Below are positions 8,511 through 17,183 of a DNA stretch of 46,439 nt, in pieces; within the stretch, counting starts at the first letter, position 1; each line of letters begins with the position of its first letter. This stretch comes from an uncultured Methylophilaceae bacterium (GTDB lineage Bacteria > Pseudomonadota > Gammaproteobacteria > Burkholderiales > Methylophilaceae): positions 1 to 46,439 of the forward strand of contig CAIPBJ010000037.1 in assembly GCA_903863255.1 (NCBI GenBank), read 5' to 3'. The notes under the pieces were generated by a model, which did not search any database, was not told the origin of the DNA, and saw only the letters and a program-made list of their open reading frames with translations. The position numbers and the translations under genes are program-made.

Positions 8511-9993
8511 TGCTTTCTTTCTTATAAAGTGGTTCGATTAAATCCGAATATGCTTGCAGAATGGAGTCGCGTTTAAGTCGACCATTCGCCGTTAGCTGAA
8601 GATTGGATGGTGAAAAAGCCTTATCAGCAATCACCCAATCCCTAATCTGTGCATAGTCAGGCAAATTCCGGTTGACCATTTCGATTGCATTTCGTACATC
8701 CATACTGGATGAATTCGGATTCTGTACAACAACGGCAACATTAAATGGCTTGGATTCTCCAAAAACCGCGATCTGATGAATAGCCGGAAATAGGGTAAAT
8801 TCCCGCTCTACCCACTCGGGTGCGACATTACGACCAAATGAATTGATAAAAATGCTCTTTTTACGGCCTGTAATATGAAGAAAACCCTCTTCATCCATAT
8901 ACCCGATGTCACCTGTTGGGATAGGTTGCACGGGTCGATCGTCTCCAAGATAACCTAGGAACCCGCTTCCGTTAACCCGTATTTCTCCATCCTCTGCGAA
9001 GGAAATCGAAACATGTGGCAAAGGATGCCCTGCACTCCCCAAACGCGTTGATCTGGGTGTATTAAGCGAGACAACGGAGGCACACTCGGACATCCCATAT
9101 CCTTCAAAAACCGGCAATCCAACTAAATGTGCCTGTCTCAACAAGTCTTCTGAGACAGGTGCTCCTCCAACTGCTATAAATCGGAGCTTGGGGAAATTGA
9201 GGCCGCTCTCTTTTACTCTTGCAACTAAGGATTGAAGCATTTGCGGAGCCAGGATTATGGTGCTTGCCTCAGAAGTCATAATTGAATGTGCCATCATTTC
9301 AGCATTAAAACCATTCGACCCAGTTAGTCCAACCTGTCTAAGAGGGTTTACACAAACGCTTGCACCAAGCATTAAGGGACAGTAGATGCCTCCAATATTC
9401 TCCAGCAATGTAGATAATGGGGTCAGGCAAAGGTGACGATCATGTGATGAAGATTCACTGGCTGTGCATAGAGCGTATGCGACTTTCTCGATTTGCTCAT
9501 AGCTTAGACAAACACCTTTTGGCTCACCTGTCGTACCTGAGGTGTACGTGATCTTTCCAGTTCCCTCAGGAACTTCAGATGATGGAATGCCTTTAAGCAA
9601 AATAAGATCTAGCCCATCGACAGCGTCAAACTGAATGGATTCGAGCATGTCCTCATGGAATAGCTTACTAATTGACAGGGTCTTATCGATCAATAATGCC
9701 GAGAGACCCGCATCCTTAATAGAATGCAGAATTTGCCGCGAGGAAAAGAAAAGCGGTATCGGAACCAGAACAATCTCCGAGAAGATCGATGCAAGGTCCG
9801 CTATCACCCAAGAGAAACCATTGTCACACAATAAACCCAACCTTTTGACATTATTGTGTTTAAGCACTTCAATTACACGGTCGACATTATTTCTAAGTTC
9901 GGCATAGGTCATGCTCCCGCTCATTCCGGTTAGCGCAACTTTATCGGGTTGACTCCTCGAGTTAACAATGAGGGACTGTCTTAAGCTCCTCAT
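8497..9993 (-). CDS. AMP-forming acyl-CoA synthetase / acyl-adenylate ligase (ANL superfamily)
   Basis: This 498-residue ANL enzyme has the P-loop YTSGTTGEPKG (150-160), GYGMSE (298-303), the ribose-binding TGD at 360-362, the hinge GRKK (376-379) and the catalytic A10 lysine at K474 in NGRLKRD. It would activate a carboxylic acid as an acyl-AMP, then transfer it to CoA, a carrier protein or an amine. No carrier-protein domain is fused and no separate one is seen nearby. It starts in the ATGA overlap with the hemolysin-family gene and overlaps the diiron-enzyme gene by 14 bases. A fatty acid is the likeliest substrate. This is inferred from family resemblance, and specificity cannot be read from the sequence alone. 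Confidence 0.9.
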   Translation of the reverse strand: MRSLRQSLIVNSRSQPDKVALTGMSGSMTYAELRNNVDRVIEVLKHNNVKRLGLLCDNGFSWVIADLASIFSEIVLVPIPLFFSSRQILHSIKDAGLSALLIDKTLSISKLFHEDMLESIQFDAVDGLDLILLKGIPSSEVPEGTGKITYTSGTTGEPKGVCLSYEQIEKVAYALCTASESSSHDRHLCLTPLSTLLENIGGIYCPLMLGASVCVNPLRQVGLTGSNGFNAEMMAHSIMTSEASTIILAPQMLQSLVARVKESGLNFPKLRFIAVGGAPVSEDLLRQAHLVGLPVFEGYGMSECASVVSLNTPRSTRLGSAGHPLPHVSISFAEDGEIRVNGSGFLGYLGDDRPVQPIPTGDIGYMDEEGFLHITGRKKSIFINSFGRNVAPEWVEREFTLFPAIHQIAVFGESKPFNVAVVVQNPNSSSMDVRNAIEMVNRNLPDYAQIRDWVIADKAFSPSNLQLTANGRLKRDSILQAYSDLIEPLYKKESNVVF

Positions 9994-10691
9994 AGCGCTT
10001 CGATACTATCCAAATTCATGCGAAGGAGATCAGATAAGTTCTGATGATTCATCAAGGAAGCGTACCCAAGATCAATTTCACCAGACAATACTACTGGCGT
10101 ATTCTCGTAGTAAGTTCCCCAGCTCCTCCTTGATTGAGGAGGCAAAACATCAATTGAGGCTTTCCCAAGTTCAACAGGTCGTAAACCAAGGCGAGTGAAC
10201 CCGTTTCGAAGGGTCGATGTTCCAGTGAACACAACCCATTTATAACCTTCGTTGTGCAGCAATGCAGTCAATGCAACAATTACCCATCTTGATGCGCCTG
10301 GATAGAGTGCTGAAAGATTGCCAACCTCTATCACATCTTCCCGATTCACATCTTTTCCCAACCTGGATCGCATAACCACTTCTATCGGTCCATTAAGATA
10401 CGATTCCAGAAAAAGACGTTCGTTTTTAGCAGGACGAAGACCAAATGCAGCTATTAATTCATGCCTGTTCGTGCGAAGGCTGAAAAGTCTAGGCATAAAA
10501 TTGGTGATCGTTGCTCCATAAGCCGACTGAAAACAATGCTGTATAAATCCTTTAGTTATCTGTTGATCTTCGTTGCAATGCTCCCGCAAATCAAAAAGTT
10601 GGGACAATCTCAAATTCAGATCGATTACATCCAGGCTAGGTTGCCTCGATTCTCGAAAGCTGGACTTGCTTAAAGGCGATGTTGTACTCAA
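9990..10691 (-). CDS. thermostable-hemolysin (T_hemolysin) family, GNAT-like protein; first gene of the sigma-54 operon
   Basis: I place the start at TTG 10691, giving 233 residues. The longer frame from TTG 10745 begins on the -24 promoter element and upstream of the expected transcript start, so it cannot be used. Family hallmarks are SAYGATITNFMP (residues 56-67), VGNLSALYPGASRW (123-136) and TLRNGFTRLGL (160-170). The last two resemble the cores of GNAT and autoinducer-synthase folds, suggesting an acyltransferase and not a toxin, despite the family name taken from a Vibrio protein. There is no signal peptide. A weak AAAGAA precedes the TTG. It likely attaches or accepts the acyl group activated by the next gene's ligase; that is inference. 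Confidence 0.8.
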   Translation of the reverse strand: MSTTSPLSKSSFRESRQPSLDVIDLNLRLSQLFDLREHCNEDQQITKGFIQHCFQSAYGATITNFMPRLFSLRTNRHELIAAFGLRPAKNERLFLESYLNGPIEVVMRSRLGKDVNREDVIEVGNLSALYPGASRWVIVALTALLHNEGYKWVVFTGTSTLRNGFTRLGLRPVELGKASIDVLPPQSRRSWGTYYENTPVVLSGEIDLGYASLMNHQNLSDLLRMNLDSIEAL

Positions 10692-10727
10692 ATTTTTATT
10701 CTTTAGGCTATTGGTATAGCTTAAACA

Positions 10728-10745
10728 TCGCAAAGGGCGTGCCAA
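10728..10745 (-). promoter_or_regulatory. near-perfect sigma-54 (-24/-12) promoter of the hemolysin-ligase-diiron-SDR-TPR operon
   Basis: The minus strand reads TTGGCACG-CCCT-TTGCGA, matching the sigma-54 consensus YTGGCACG-N4-TTGC. The invariant GG is at 10743-10742 and GC at 10731-10730, with the required 10-base separation. Transcription should begin near 10718, 27 bases before TTG 10691. It is the only strong -24/-12 site I found in the intergenic regions. An NtrC-family activator is encoded 3.5 kb away. Confidence 0.88.
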
Positions 10746-10842
10746 TCAATTCATAATCATAAAAATTTTTATTATCCTATTGATTTTATTATTAAAAAAA
10801 TATTGAATGGTCAAAATGAAATAAAAGAACAGACTCTAAAAA

Positions 10843-10891
10843 CCCTGCAAGAATTGTTGTCCCTGCAAGAATTTAATACGTTTTTTGCAGG
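10843..10891 (-). promoter_or_regulatory. candidate enhancer (upstream activating sequence) with three CCTGCAA/TTGCAGG boxes
   Basis: A 13-base direct repeat CCCTGCAAGAATT occurs at 10843-10855 and 10861-10873 (18-base period). An inverted copy TTGCAGG lies at 10885-10891. The boxes lie 100-150 bases upstream of the -24 element, the usual place for enhancer-binding-protein sites. The outer pair could also fold as a hairpin after the PstS-like gene, with a GTTTTT run following on the minus strand, so a terminator role is an alternative or additional reading. Confidence 0.55.
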
Positions 10892-10892
10892 A

Positions 10893-11378
10893 TTACTTAT
10901 GACAAGCGAAAGAAGATGCGTCATTGGTCAAATGACCATCCCCATCGATAACGATCGCTATTTCTGTATCATTCTCTAAACTGCATGGAGACACATAACC
11001 AATAGCACCAGGTGTTTGAGCCACAAAGTGGATGACTGCCTGTTCGGAACCCACGACAAACGGAGGTGAAATTCCATGAAAGTAGACGTCATTCCAGTAT
11101 TTCTCTAATTCATCCGGGCTATTTCCTAAAACAAGTTGGGAAAAGGACTTCCTTAATTGATTTGACGCAGGAAGATTGACAGGGAGTACCTTTTTTCCAT
11201 CATTCCAGAAAAGTTTTTTTCGTTTGTATATCAGCTTCAATTCATCCACGCTTAGGTTTTTTGCATAACCCGGTGAAACGATGACTGCAATAGGTTGATC
11301 TGCGGCAATTCCTTCATTTGGCCAAATAGCCAACAAGGTCACTAGGATGAACAATCTAACTCTAAGTAACGAGCGCAT
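10893..11378 (-). CDS. small PstS-like periplasmic substrate-binding protein
   Basis: This 161-residue protein has a signal peptide (FILVTLLAIWPNEGIAA, cleavage near residue 26). One compact domain of the PBP-like type follows: IAVIVSPGYAKNLSVDELKLIY and PGAIGYVSP resemble PstS-related phosphate-binding proteins, in which GxIGYV closes the binding site. It is about half the size of a normal two-lobed PstS, and no permease or ATPase genes accompany it. The class is therefore more often a sensor or scaffold than part of a transporter. It overlaps the porin-like gene by one base (TAATG) and probably shares its transcript. Next to a histidine kinase, it might deliver a periplasmic signal; that is inference. 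Confidence 0.75.
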   Translation of the reverse strand: MRSLLRVRLFILVTLLAIWPNEGIAADQPIAVIVSPGYAKNLSVDELKLIYKRKKLFWNDGKKVLPVNLPASNQLRKSFSQLVLGNSPDELEKYWNDVYFHGISPPFVVGSEQAVIHFVAQTPGAIGYVSPCSLENDTEIAIVIDGDGHLTNDASSFACHK

Positions 11379-12418
11379 TAGAATAAAATAGCAAAAGAGG
11401 TGAAGAAACCTTCTGGCGTCCTGATCTGATTATCAAATGCATGGCTATATTCCGCTTTCAGGATAACGGCAGGTGACAATCGACATGCAACCCCTGCCAG
11501 CCATAAATTAACGGTCGGCTGAACTCCGTCCCTGTCGAAAGCCTCGTATCGACCAATGGCATACCAGCGCTCGGATAAAGGTGCTACCCCCTGAATAAAC
11601 AAACCTTTCTCGTCCAGTTGATGACCTTCATCAGAAAATCGGTATGCCATTTCCGCTGTTAATTCATATCGATTCTGTGTCCAGAAGTAATCCAGCCCTA
11701 GTAGATTCTTGCGCTCCCCAATCTCGCCTTTTTGCTCAAAATTCACATACGAAAGTCCTACCTCTCCATATTCTTCAAAAGGTACATTCAAATGGAAGCC
11801 AAAAGCCTCCTGAAATGGGTCAAGCTTTGGATCAGGACGAAGGTCCCGTCCCAGTGAGGTATAGATAGAATAATCTATCTCTTTGTTTAATAATGGCAGC
11901 GTTCCATATGCCATGGCACCGGTGGCGTTGGTTGGGAACATCCTCTCAGTGATCATCGGTCGTGATGTCGTCCAAACAAGTGGAGGTGCATGAATGATGT
12001 TCCACCTTCCAATCGGTGTAAGAAACTTGCCCGCTCTGAAATTTAGTTTATCTGAATAGAGGTAATCCCCATAAAACCTCTCTAGAGCAAGGTAGGCATC
12101 TTTTGAAGTAATGCCTCTGTCATCTTCGTATTCCAAAGCCTTTTCCAAATCCCATTCGGAAAAGAAACGAAACTTACCTTCACCCTCCCATCTCAGGAAA
12201 AGACTGATATCGTCTGCACCTAAGTAGCCGGGGTTATTTTGGTCATTATGATAGCTTGCACTGGTGTATCCACCCAGATTCCAACCAGTACCATTGATTT
12301 TTATACCTTGCCCGGGCTGGTAATCTAGATCTGGTAATAATTCATCCGCTTGTGAGGAAATATGCCAAATTAGCAATAATACAAACTGCGCAACTAGGAT
12401 CCGCTTCCGTGGCAACAT
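11378..12418 (-). CDS. porin-like outer-membrane beta-barrel protein
   Basis: This 346-residue protein has a signal peptide (LVAQFVLLLIWHISSQA) followed by repeated amphipathic strands: NLGGYTSASYHNDQ, KFRFFSEWDLEKAL, LNFRAGKFLTPIGRWNI. It ends in GFFTSFAILF, the aromatic C-terminus of barrel proteins. The FRAGKFLTPIGRWN block resembles phosphate-selective porin (OprO/P-like) and related outer-membrane channels. That fits its pairing with a PstS-like protein through a one-base TAATG overlap. The start at 12418 is an ATG 71 bases from the divergent histidine kinase gene. No -24/-12 promoter is visible in that gap, so this operon may use another sigma factor. The substrate is unknown. Confidence 0.78.
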   Translation of the reverse strand: MLPRKRILVAQFVLLLIWHISSQADELLPDLDYQPGQGIKINGTGWNLGGYTSASYHNDQNNPGYLGADDISLFLRWEGEGKFRFFSEWDLEKALEYEDDRGITSKDAYLALERFYGDYLYSDKLNFRAGKFLTPIGRWNIIHAPPLVWTTSRPMITERMFPTNATGAMAYGTLPLLNKEIDYSIYTSLGRDLRPDPKLDPFQEAFGFHLNVPFEEYGEVGLSYVNFEQKGEIGERKNLLGLDYFWTQNRYELTAEMAYRFSDEGHQLDEKGLFIQGVAPLSERWYAIGRYEAFDRDGVQPTVNLWLAGVACRLSPAVILKAEYSHAFDNQIRTPEGFFTSFAILF

Positions 12419-12488
12419 TCGGTACCTTAGAATGAAAAAAGTGCGATTATGACATATACTTAATCATTAATTTCAAATCGCCTGAATC

Positions 12489-14252
12489 TTGACCATACGC
12501 AAAACACTGCTCATCGCTTTTCTTCTGGCCAGTCTGATTCCGTCTATTTTGCTAACTTTATTCGCATTTGGGGTTGCAGATGATGCAATGCAAAAGCAAA
12601 TCGAACAGATCCTTGAAGTGCAGGCAGCCACCGTTTCGCAAAATATAGACAAAATGTTGTTTGAACGATTTCAGAATGCTGAAACATGGCGAGGTCTTGA
12701 GGTGATGCAGGACCTCAAAATCAATGATATCGACAAACGACTCTCGAAATTCTTACTGGAATCCAAAATTGGATATCAAGATGTATATCTCGAACTTTTC
12801 TGTACCAACATTTCAGGGAAAATTGTCGCAAGCAGCAATCCCGCCAACATAGGTAAATTTAAATACCCGGATTCCAGCATCAGACCATCGAGTCAGAATC
12901 CATCCTCAATCCACATCGAACCGCTTCAAATCGACCAAGCTAATGAATCGGATATTTTGCCTATAGAAGCTGCAATCCCTTCCACATTCGATAATGGACA
13001 ACTTGGAAATATCTATTTACTTTTTAATTGGTCACAATTATACAACATGCTCGACCAAGCGGCAGGAAGTGGAAATGACCTCGTTGTGATTGACGATCAT
13101 GGCAGAATCATTGCCGCTTCGAGTCACCTTCGGAAGCATGGCGTATTATTGAAAAAAATACCATCGACCTGGATGTCTGGAGGGACACGAGGAGTTGGAA
13201 CCTTTGATGGTTCCCCATTAAATCTGAACGAAGTCATAGTAGCATTTGACCGTTCATCTGGATTTCAAAAATTTCCTGGGTTCAATTGGACAACGTTAGT
13301 CATCGAGAATAGCAGGCATGCAAATATTCCGGTAAGACAGATGGCCATTCTTTTCTTCATATTACTAGCCATAACAAGCGCATTTGCAGTAGGGTTCTCT
13401 CTGGCGGTTACCGGTCGAGTCTCCAGACCAATCATCGCATTAACCAGATACACCCGAAGCTTCATGAATGACACGACGTTACCCAAGGCCCCTCATGCCG
13501 GAAACGGAGAAGTTGGAGAATTGACCGAAGCGTTTGTTCAGACGATGAGGAATCTCGAGCAATCCAAGGCAGATTTGATAAGTGCGTCTAAACTGGCTGT
13601 CCTAGGCGAACTGGCTGCAGTAATGGCACATGAGATCCGAACGCCAGCCAGCATACTTCGCTCTTCTGCACAAATGTTGGCAAGAGAGCCTGGCTTGAGC
13701 AATGAAGCTAGAGAACTGACAAGCTTCATTGAAAGTGAGACTGAAAGGCTTAACAGGCTGGTATCCACGCTTTTGGACAGTGCTCAACCTAGACCACTAA
13801 GAATACAGTCTACGAATATCAATCAATTGATCGAACATGCAACAGAATTGTTATCATCCCAGTCAAGTAAGAAGAATATTCATATTAGTCATAGCCTTAT
13901 GCCTGATTGTATTGCCCAGATCGACAAAGAGCAAATGACTCAGGTTATACTGAACCTGCTTCTCAATTCTCTTCAGATTCTGCCAATCGGTGGCCATGTC
14001 TCCATGTCGACTTATACCCGAGCAGACAGTTTGATTATTGAAATAGCAGACGATGGACCAGGCATCAAACCTGAAGATAGATCAAGGATATTCGATCCTT
14101 TCTTTACAAAAAGAGAAGGAGGCGTTGGGCTTGGCCTTGCCGTGGTTCAACAAATCATCCTTGCTCATAAGGGCTCTATCCAAGCCGGTAAAAGTAGTTT
14201 AGGAGGGGCACTTTTCACCATCATCCTTCCGATGAAAGAAATTTATGACTAG
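12489..14252 (+). CDS. membrane sensor histidine kinase with a periplasmic (dCache-like) sensor
   Basis: This 587-residue protein has one membrane helix at about residues 8-28 and a roughly 250-residue periplasmic part whose strand pattern (DVYLELFCTNISGKIVASS) suggests a double-Cache fold. A second membrane helix follows (MAILFFILLAITSAFAVGF), then HAMP, a HisKA domain with the phosphoacceptor His381 in MAHEIRTPAS, and an ATPase domain with NLLLNSLQ, DDGPGI and GVGLGLAVV. The start is a TTG at 12489 because no ATG fits ahead of the first helix, and no good ribosome site is visible. It overlaps the response regulator by eight bases, so the two are partners. Divergent from the porin/PstS-like pair, it may sense what these bring in or bind. 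Confidence 0.9.
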   Translation: MTIRKTLLIAFLLASLIPSILLTLFAFGVADDAMQKQIEQILEVQAATVSQNIDKMLFERFQNAETWRGLEVMQDLKINDIDKRLSKFLLESKIGYQDVYLELFCTNISGKIVASSNPANIGKFKYPDSSIRPSSQNPSSIHIEPLQIDQANESDILPIEAAIPSTFDNGQLGNIYLLFNWSQLYNMLDQAAGSGNDLVVIDDHGRIIAASSHLRKHGVLLKKIPSTWMSGGTRGVGTFDGSPLNLNEVIVAFDRSSGFQKFPGFNWTTLVIENSRHANIPVRQMAILFFILLAITSAFAVGFSLAVTGRVSRPIIALTRYTRSFMNDTTLPKAPHAGNGEVGELTEAFVQTMRNLEQSKADLISASKLAVLGELAAVMAHEIRTPASILRSSAQMLAREPGLSNEARELTSFIESETERLNRLVSTLLDSAQPRPLRIQSTNINQLIEHATELLSSQSSKKNIHISHSLMPDCIAQIDKEQMTQVILNLLLNSLQILPIGGHVSMSTYTRADSLIIEIADDGPGIKPEDRSRIFDPFFTKREGGVGLGLAVVQQIILAHKGSIQAGKSSLGGALFTIILPMKEIYD

Positions 14253-15597
14253 CCAGAGAGTACTTGTAGTTGATGATGAAACAAAAATGCAACGCGTCCT
14301 TGAAATCATGTTGAAACGTTTAGGGCATGCAGTTGATTGTGCTGGAAATGCTGAAGATGCGATAGAAATCATCAAATCGACCGCTTTCGATCTGATCATC
14401 AGTGACGTTCGCATGCCTGGAATGTCTGGTATTGATTTTCTTGAGACATTGCGTAAGCAGGGAAATGACGTTCCTTTTATTGTCATGACCGCCTATGGAA
14501 CAATAGAAAGTGCTGTACAAGTCATGAAGCTAGGGGCATGTGACTATATAGTGCGCCCTTTTGACATCAACGTGCTGGAACATGCCGTACAAAGGATTCT
14601 AGAAGAAAGTCGTATTCGCCGCCAATATGATTACTTACGACAGGAAGTTGACAAGGGCTGGGGCGAGTTTATAGGGAACAGTGAAGAGATGCAGAAGGTA
14701 TATTCACTGATTCGGCAAGTGGCCCCAGGTAAGACAACTGTGCTGATCACCGGCGAGACAGGCTCAGGAAAGGAGTTGGTTGCTAGGGCAATTCATCGAG
14801 CTTCACCTCGTCAAAGTTCCTTGTTCGTTGCTATCAATTGCTCTGCGATCCCGGCAGACATATTGGAAAGTGAATTATTCGGCTACGTCAAAGGAGCGTT
14901 TACAGGTGCAAATAAGGATAGGATCGGCAGATTCGAAATGGCAGAAGGCGGAACGTTATTCCTGGATGAAATCACTGAAATGCCCATGCCACTTCAGGCA
15001 AAGCTCCTTCGAGTGCTTCAGGAAAACGTTATTGAAAGATTAGGCAGCAACACTTCCGTACCGATTGACATTCGAATCGTTGCAGCCACAAATCGCAACC
15101 CAAGGCAGGCCGTGGAAGAAAAGAGATTGCGTGAAGACCTGTACTACAGAATTAATGTATTCAACATAGACTTACCACCTCTTCGAGAACGGAGATCGGA
15201 TATCCCACTTTTGGCTTCTAATTATTTGACCAAAATGAATGGCAATCTAACCATTTCTGCAGAAGCCCTAGAATATTTGATTAATTACGCTTGGCCAGGC
15301 AATGTTCGCGAATTACACAATGTTATTGAACGAGCGGCTGTTCTTTGTCATGGCAACAGCATCGGAATCAAGAACCTTCCTCAAGAAATGGTATCAAGTG
15401 AGCCTTTTGACAACAACATAATGCCTAAGCTTCCAGAATCTCTTGATCTGGCACCTGCGGTCGACAGGATAGAGACTTTGATGATACAGAAAGCTCTTCT
15501 TCAATCGGGTAACAACAAGAGCAAGGCTTCGAGACTCCTGAATATCAGTGAACGAAGTTTGTGGTATAAACTTAAGAAATTCGGCATAACAGACTAA
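14245..15597 (+). CDS. NtrC-family sigma-54-dependent response regulator with Arg in place of the receiver lysine
   Basis: The protein has 450 residues and three domains. The receiver domain has D10/D11, phosphoacceptor D54 in IISDVRMPG, Thr82 and YIVRPF, where position 104 is Arg instead of the near-invariant Lys. The AAA+ domain has Walker A GETGSGKE (170-177), GAFTGA (217-222, sigma-54 contact) and Walker B GGTLFLDE. The C-terminal Fis-type HTH has [21 protein letters not shown]. It remodels sigma-54 RNA polymerase after phosphorylation by the kinase encoded just upstream. The only strong sigma-54 promoter in the window drives the hemolysin/ligase operon at 10745, so that operon is its probable target. 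Confidence 0.94.
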   Translation: MTSQRVLVVDDETKMQRVLEIMLKRLGHAVDCAGNAEDAIEIIKSTAFDLIISDVRMPGMSGIDFLETLRKQGNDVPFIVMTAYGTIESAVQVMKLGACDYIVRPFDINVLEHAVQRILEESRIRRQYDYLRQEVDKGWGEFIGNSEEMQKVYSLIRQVAPGKTTVLITGETGSGKELVARAIHRASPRQSSLFVAINCSAIPADILESELFGYVKGAFTGANKDRIGRFEMAEGGTLFLDEITEMPMPLQAKLLRVLQENVIERLGSNTSVPIDIRIVAATNRNPRQAVEEKRLREDLYYRINVFNIDLPPLRERRSDIPLLASNYLTKMNGNLTISAEALEYLINYAWPGNVRELHNVIERAAVLCHGNSIGIKNLPQEMVSSEPFDNNIMPKLPESLDLAPAVDRIETLMIQKALLQSGNNKSKASRLLNISERSLWYKLKKFGITD

Positions 15598-15904
15598 ATT
15601 CAGGATGCATGACCTTCATGTTCATCATCCGGATACATTAGGTTACAAAAAATGCCTCTAAGTGAAATATTTTATATACGCTGACGTGTTGTAATCCTTG
15701 GATTGGAAATTCGAGTGCGGTACTTATAGCCAATTGAAATTGAACCTTGTTTACCTATAATTGCTTCCAATTCGCTTCACTTTTCAATGAAAGCAATGGT
15801 TACCAATATCATTCTTAAATATCGACGGTTCAAATGATATAAACTCTGGATTTAATAAAACACCGCTTTCAACAAATAATAATAGTTAAGTTACAGGGTT
15901 AATT
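15598..15904. other. intergenic region upstream of the first RND pump operon
   Basis: This 307-base gap lies between the response regulator and the pump adaptor. I see no gene, no clear terminator and no confident -35/-10 pair; the last 80 bases are AT-rich and should hold the pump promoter. AGGG lies seven bases before the ATG at 15905. No -24/-12 element and no CCTGCAA box occurs here, so the pump does not look controlled by the adjacent NtrC-type regulator. Confidence 0.6.
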
Positions 15905-17176
15905 ATGATGTCAGAACAAAATAAGTCTTCATCTAGCCATTCTTCGGGGAATGCATTCAGAATCGCCACAAGATGGCTAATGGTTTTCCTTGTGATAGGC
16001 GCGATTGTTTGGGTTACCTTCATCCACAAACCCAATGAGGTTCAGCATGAGAGCCAATCAAAAAAAGACCCTAACGCAAGACCCTCTCCGGTGCTGGTGG
16101 CAAAATCCCTACCTCAGGATATAAACGTTTATCTGAATGCGTTAGGCACGATTACGCCACGAAATTCGGTAACTGTGAAATCGCTCGTCGACGGCCAGCT
16201 TATCAAATTGTTTTTTCGAGAAGGTCAGATGATTAAGAAAGGCGAGATGCTGGCCCTGATCGACACGAGGCCATTTGAAGTGCAGCTGGCGCAAGCCCAA
16301 GGTCAACTGGATAAAGACAAGGCCTTGCTAGAGAATGCCCTGATTGACCTTAACCGCTATAAAACGCTTTTAGAACAGGATTCGATTTCAAAACAGCAGG
16401 CAGACACACAAGAAGCCTTAGTCAGGCAATATCGGGGAGCAATTTCCGTTGACGAGTCTCAGGTTGCCAATGCAAACCTTCAACTTAGCTATTGTCATAT
16501 AACGGCTCCTATCTCCGGCCTGATAGGGTTACGCCAGGTGGACCCAGGCAATATGATACACACTTCAGATACCAGCGGGATCGTTAGCATTATCCAGTTA
16601 CAGCCAATTACGGCCTTGTTCAATTTACCTGAAGACAACTTACCAACGGTGATGAATCTGATCAAATCCAGAAAGCCTATTAAAGTTGAGGCCTATGACC
16701 GGGCACAAAATGTCAAACTTGCGACAGGTCTTTTACTTAATACGGATAACAGCATCGATACGACTACAGGAAGCATTAAGATGCGAGCCGAGTTCAAGAA
16801 TGAGGATGGGAGTCTTTTCCCTAATCAGTTCGTAAACATCAAATTGCTTACCGATGTTGAAAAAGATGCCGTTGTTGTGCCTATTTCCGGTGTTCAACAT
16901 GGCAGGAACGGTGATTTCGTTTACGTTGTGGAGAATGAGAAAACCGTCAGGATGTCGCCTGTAACCACCGGACATCAGGAAGGTGAATTCGTCTCAATTA
17001 AACAAGGTCTTGCCTTGGGTGAGGAAATCGTCATTGATGGGGCTGACAAATTGCGTGACGGTGCCAATGTAAAAATAATATTACCCGACAGCAAGCAGGG
17101 ATCCGGCTCGTCATCAGACAGTAAGAAAAGGAGTCATTCCAAAGAGGGGTGGCATCACAAGCAGAATGCTGAATGA
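15905..17176 (+). CDS. mdtA: RND efflux periplasmic adaptor (membrane fusion protein), MdtA-like
   Basis: This 423-residue adaptor has an N-terminal membrane anchor (residues 24-42, WLMVFLVIGAIVWVTFI). Its HlyD/biotinyl-like halves are in the usual order: PRNSVTVKSLVDGQLIK, a coiled-coil hairpin (residues 120-190) and ITAPISGLIGLRQVDPGN, then barrel and membrane-proximal domains. A Lys/His/Ser-rich tail (KKRSHSKEGWHHKQ) follows. It links the inner-membrane transporter to the outer-membrane channel. The order adaptor, two RND transporters, outer-membrane factor identifies an MdtABC-type system. ATGATG gives two alternative starts (15905, 15908). The next gene begins seven bases after its stop. 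Confidence 0.88.
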   Translation: MMSEQNKSSSSHSSGNAFRIATRWLMVFLVIGAIVWVTFIHKPNEVQHESQSKKDPNARPSPVLVAKSLPQDINVYLNALGTITPRNSVTVKSLVDGQLIKLFFREGQMIKKGEMLALIDTRPFEVQLAQAQGQLDKDKALLENALIDLNRYKTLLEQDSISKQQADTQEALVRQYRGAISVDESQVANANLQLSYCHITAPISGLIGLRQVDPGNMIHTSDTSGIVSIIQLQPITALFNLPEDNLPTVMNLIKSRKPIKVEAYDRAQNVKLATGLLLNTDNSIDTTTGSIKMRAEFKNEDGSLFPNQFVNIKLLTDVEKDAVVVPISGVQHGRNGDFVYVVENEKTVRMSPVTTGHQEGEFVSIKQGLALGEEIVIDGADKLRDGANVKIILPDSKQGSGSSSDSKKRSHSKEGWHHKQNAE

Positions 17177-17183
17177 TTGAGCA

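Noticed and set aside
9990-10691. Reading the thermostable-hemolysin homologue as a secreted toxin
   Set aside because: It has no signal peptide, carries GNAT-like motifs and is co-transcribed with metabolic enzymes, which fits an acyltransferase-type role better.
10692-10745. N-terminal extension of the hemolysin-family ORF from TTG 10745
   Set aside because: These bases contain the sigma-54 -24/-12 elements and precede the predicted transcript start.
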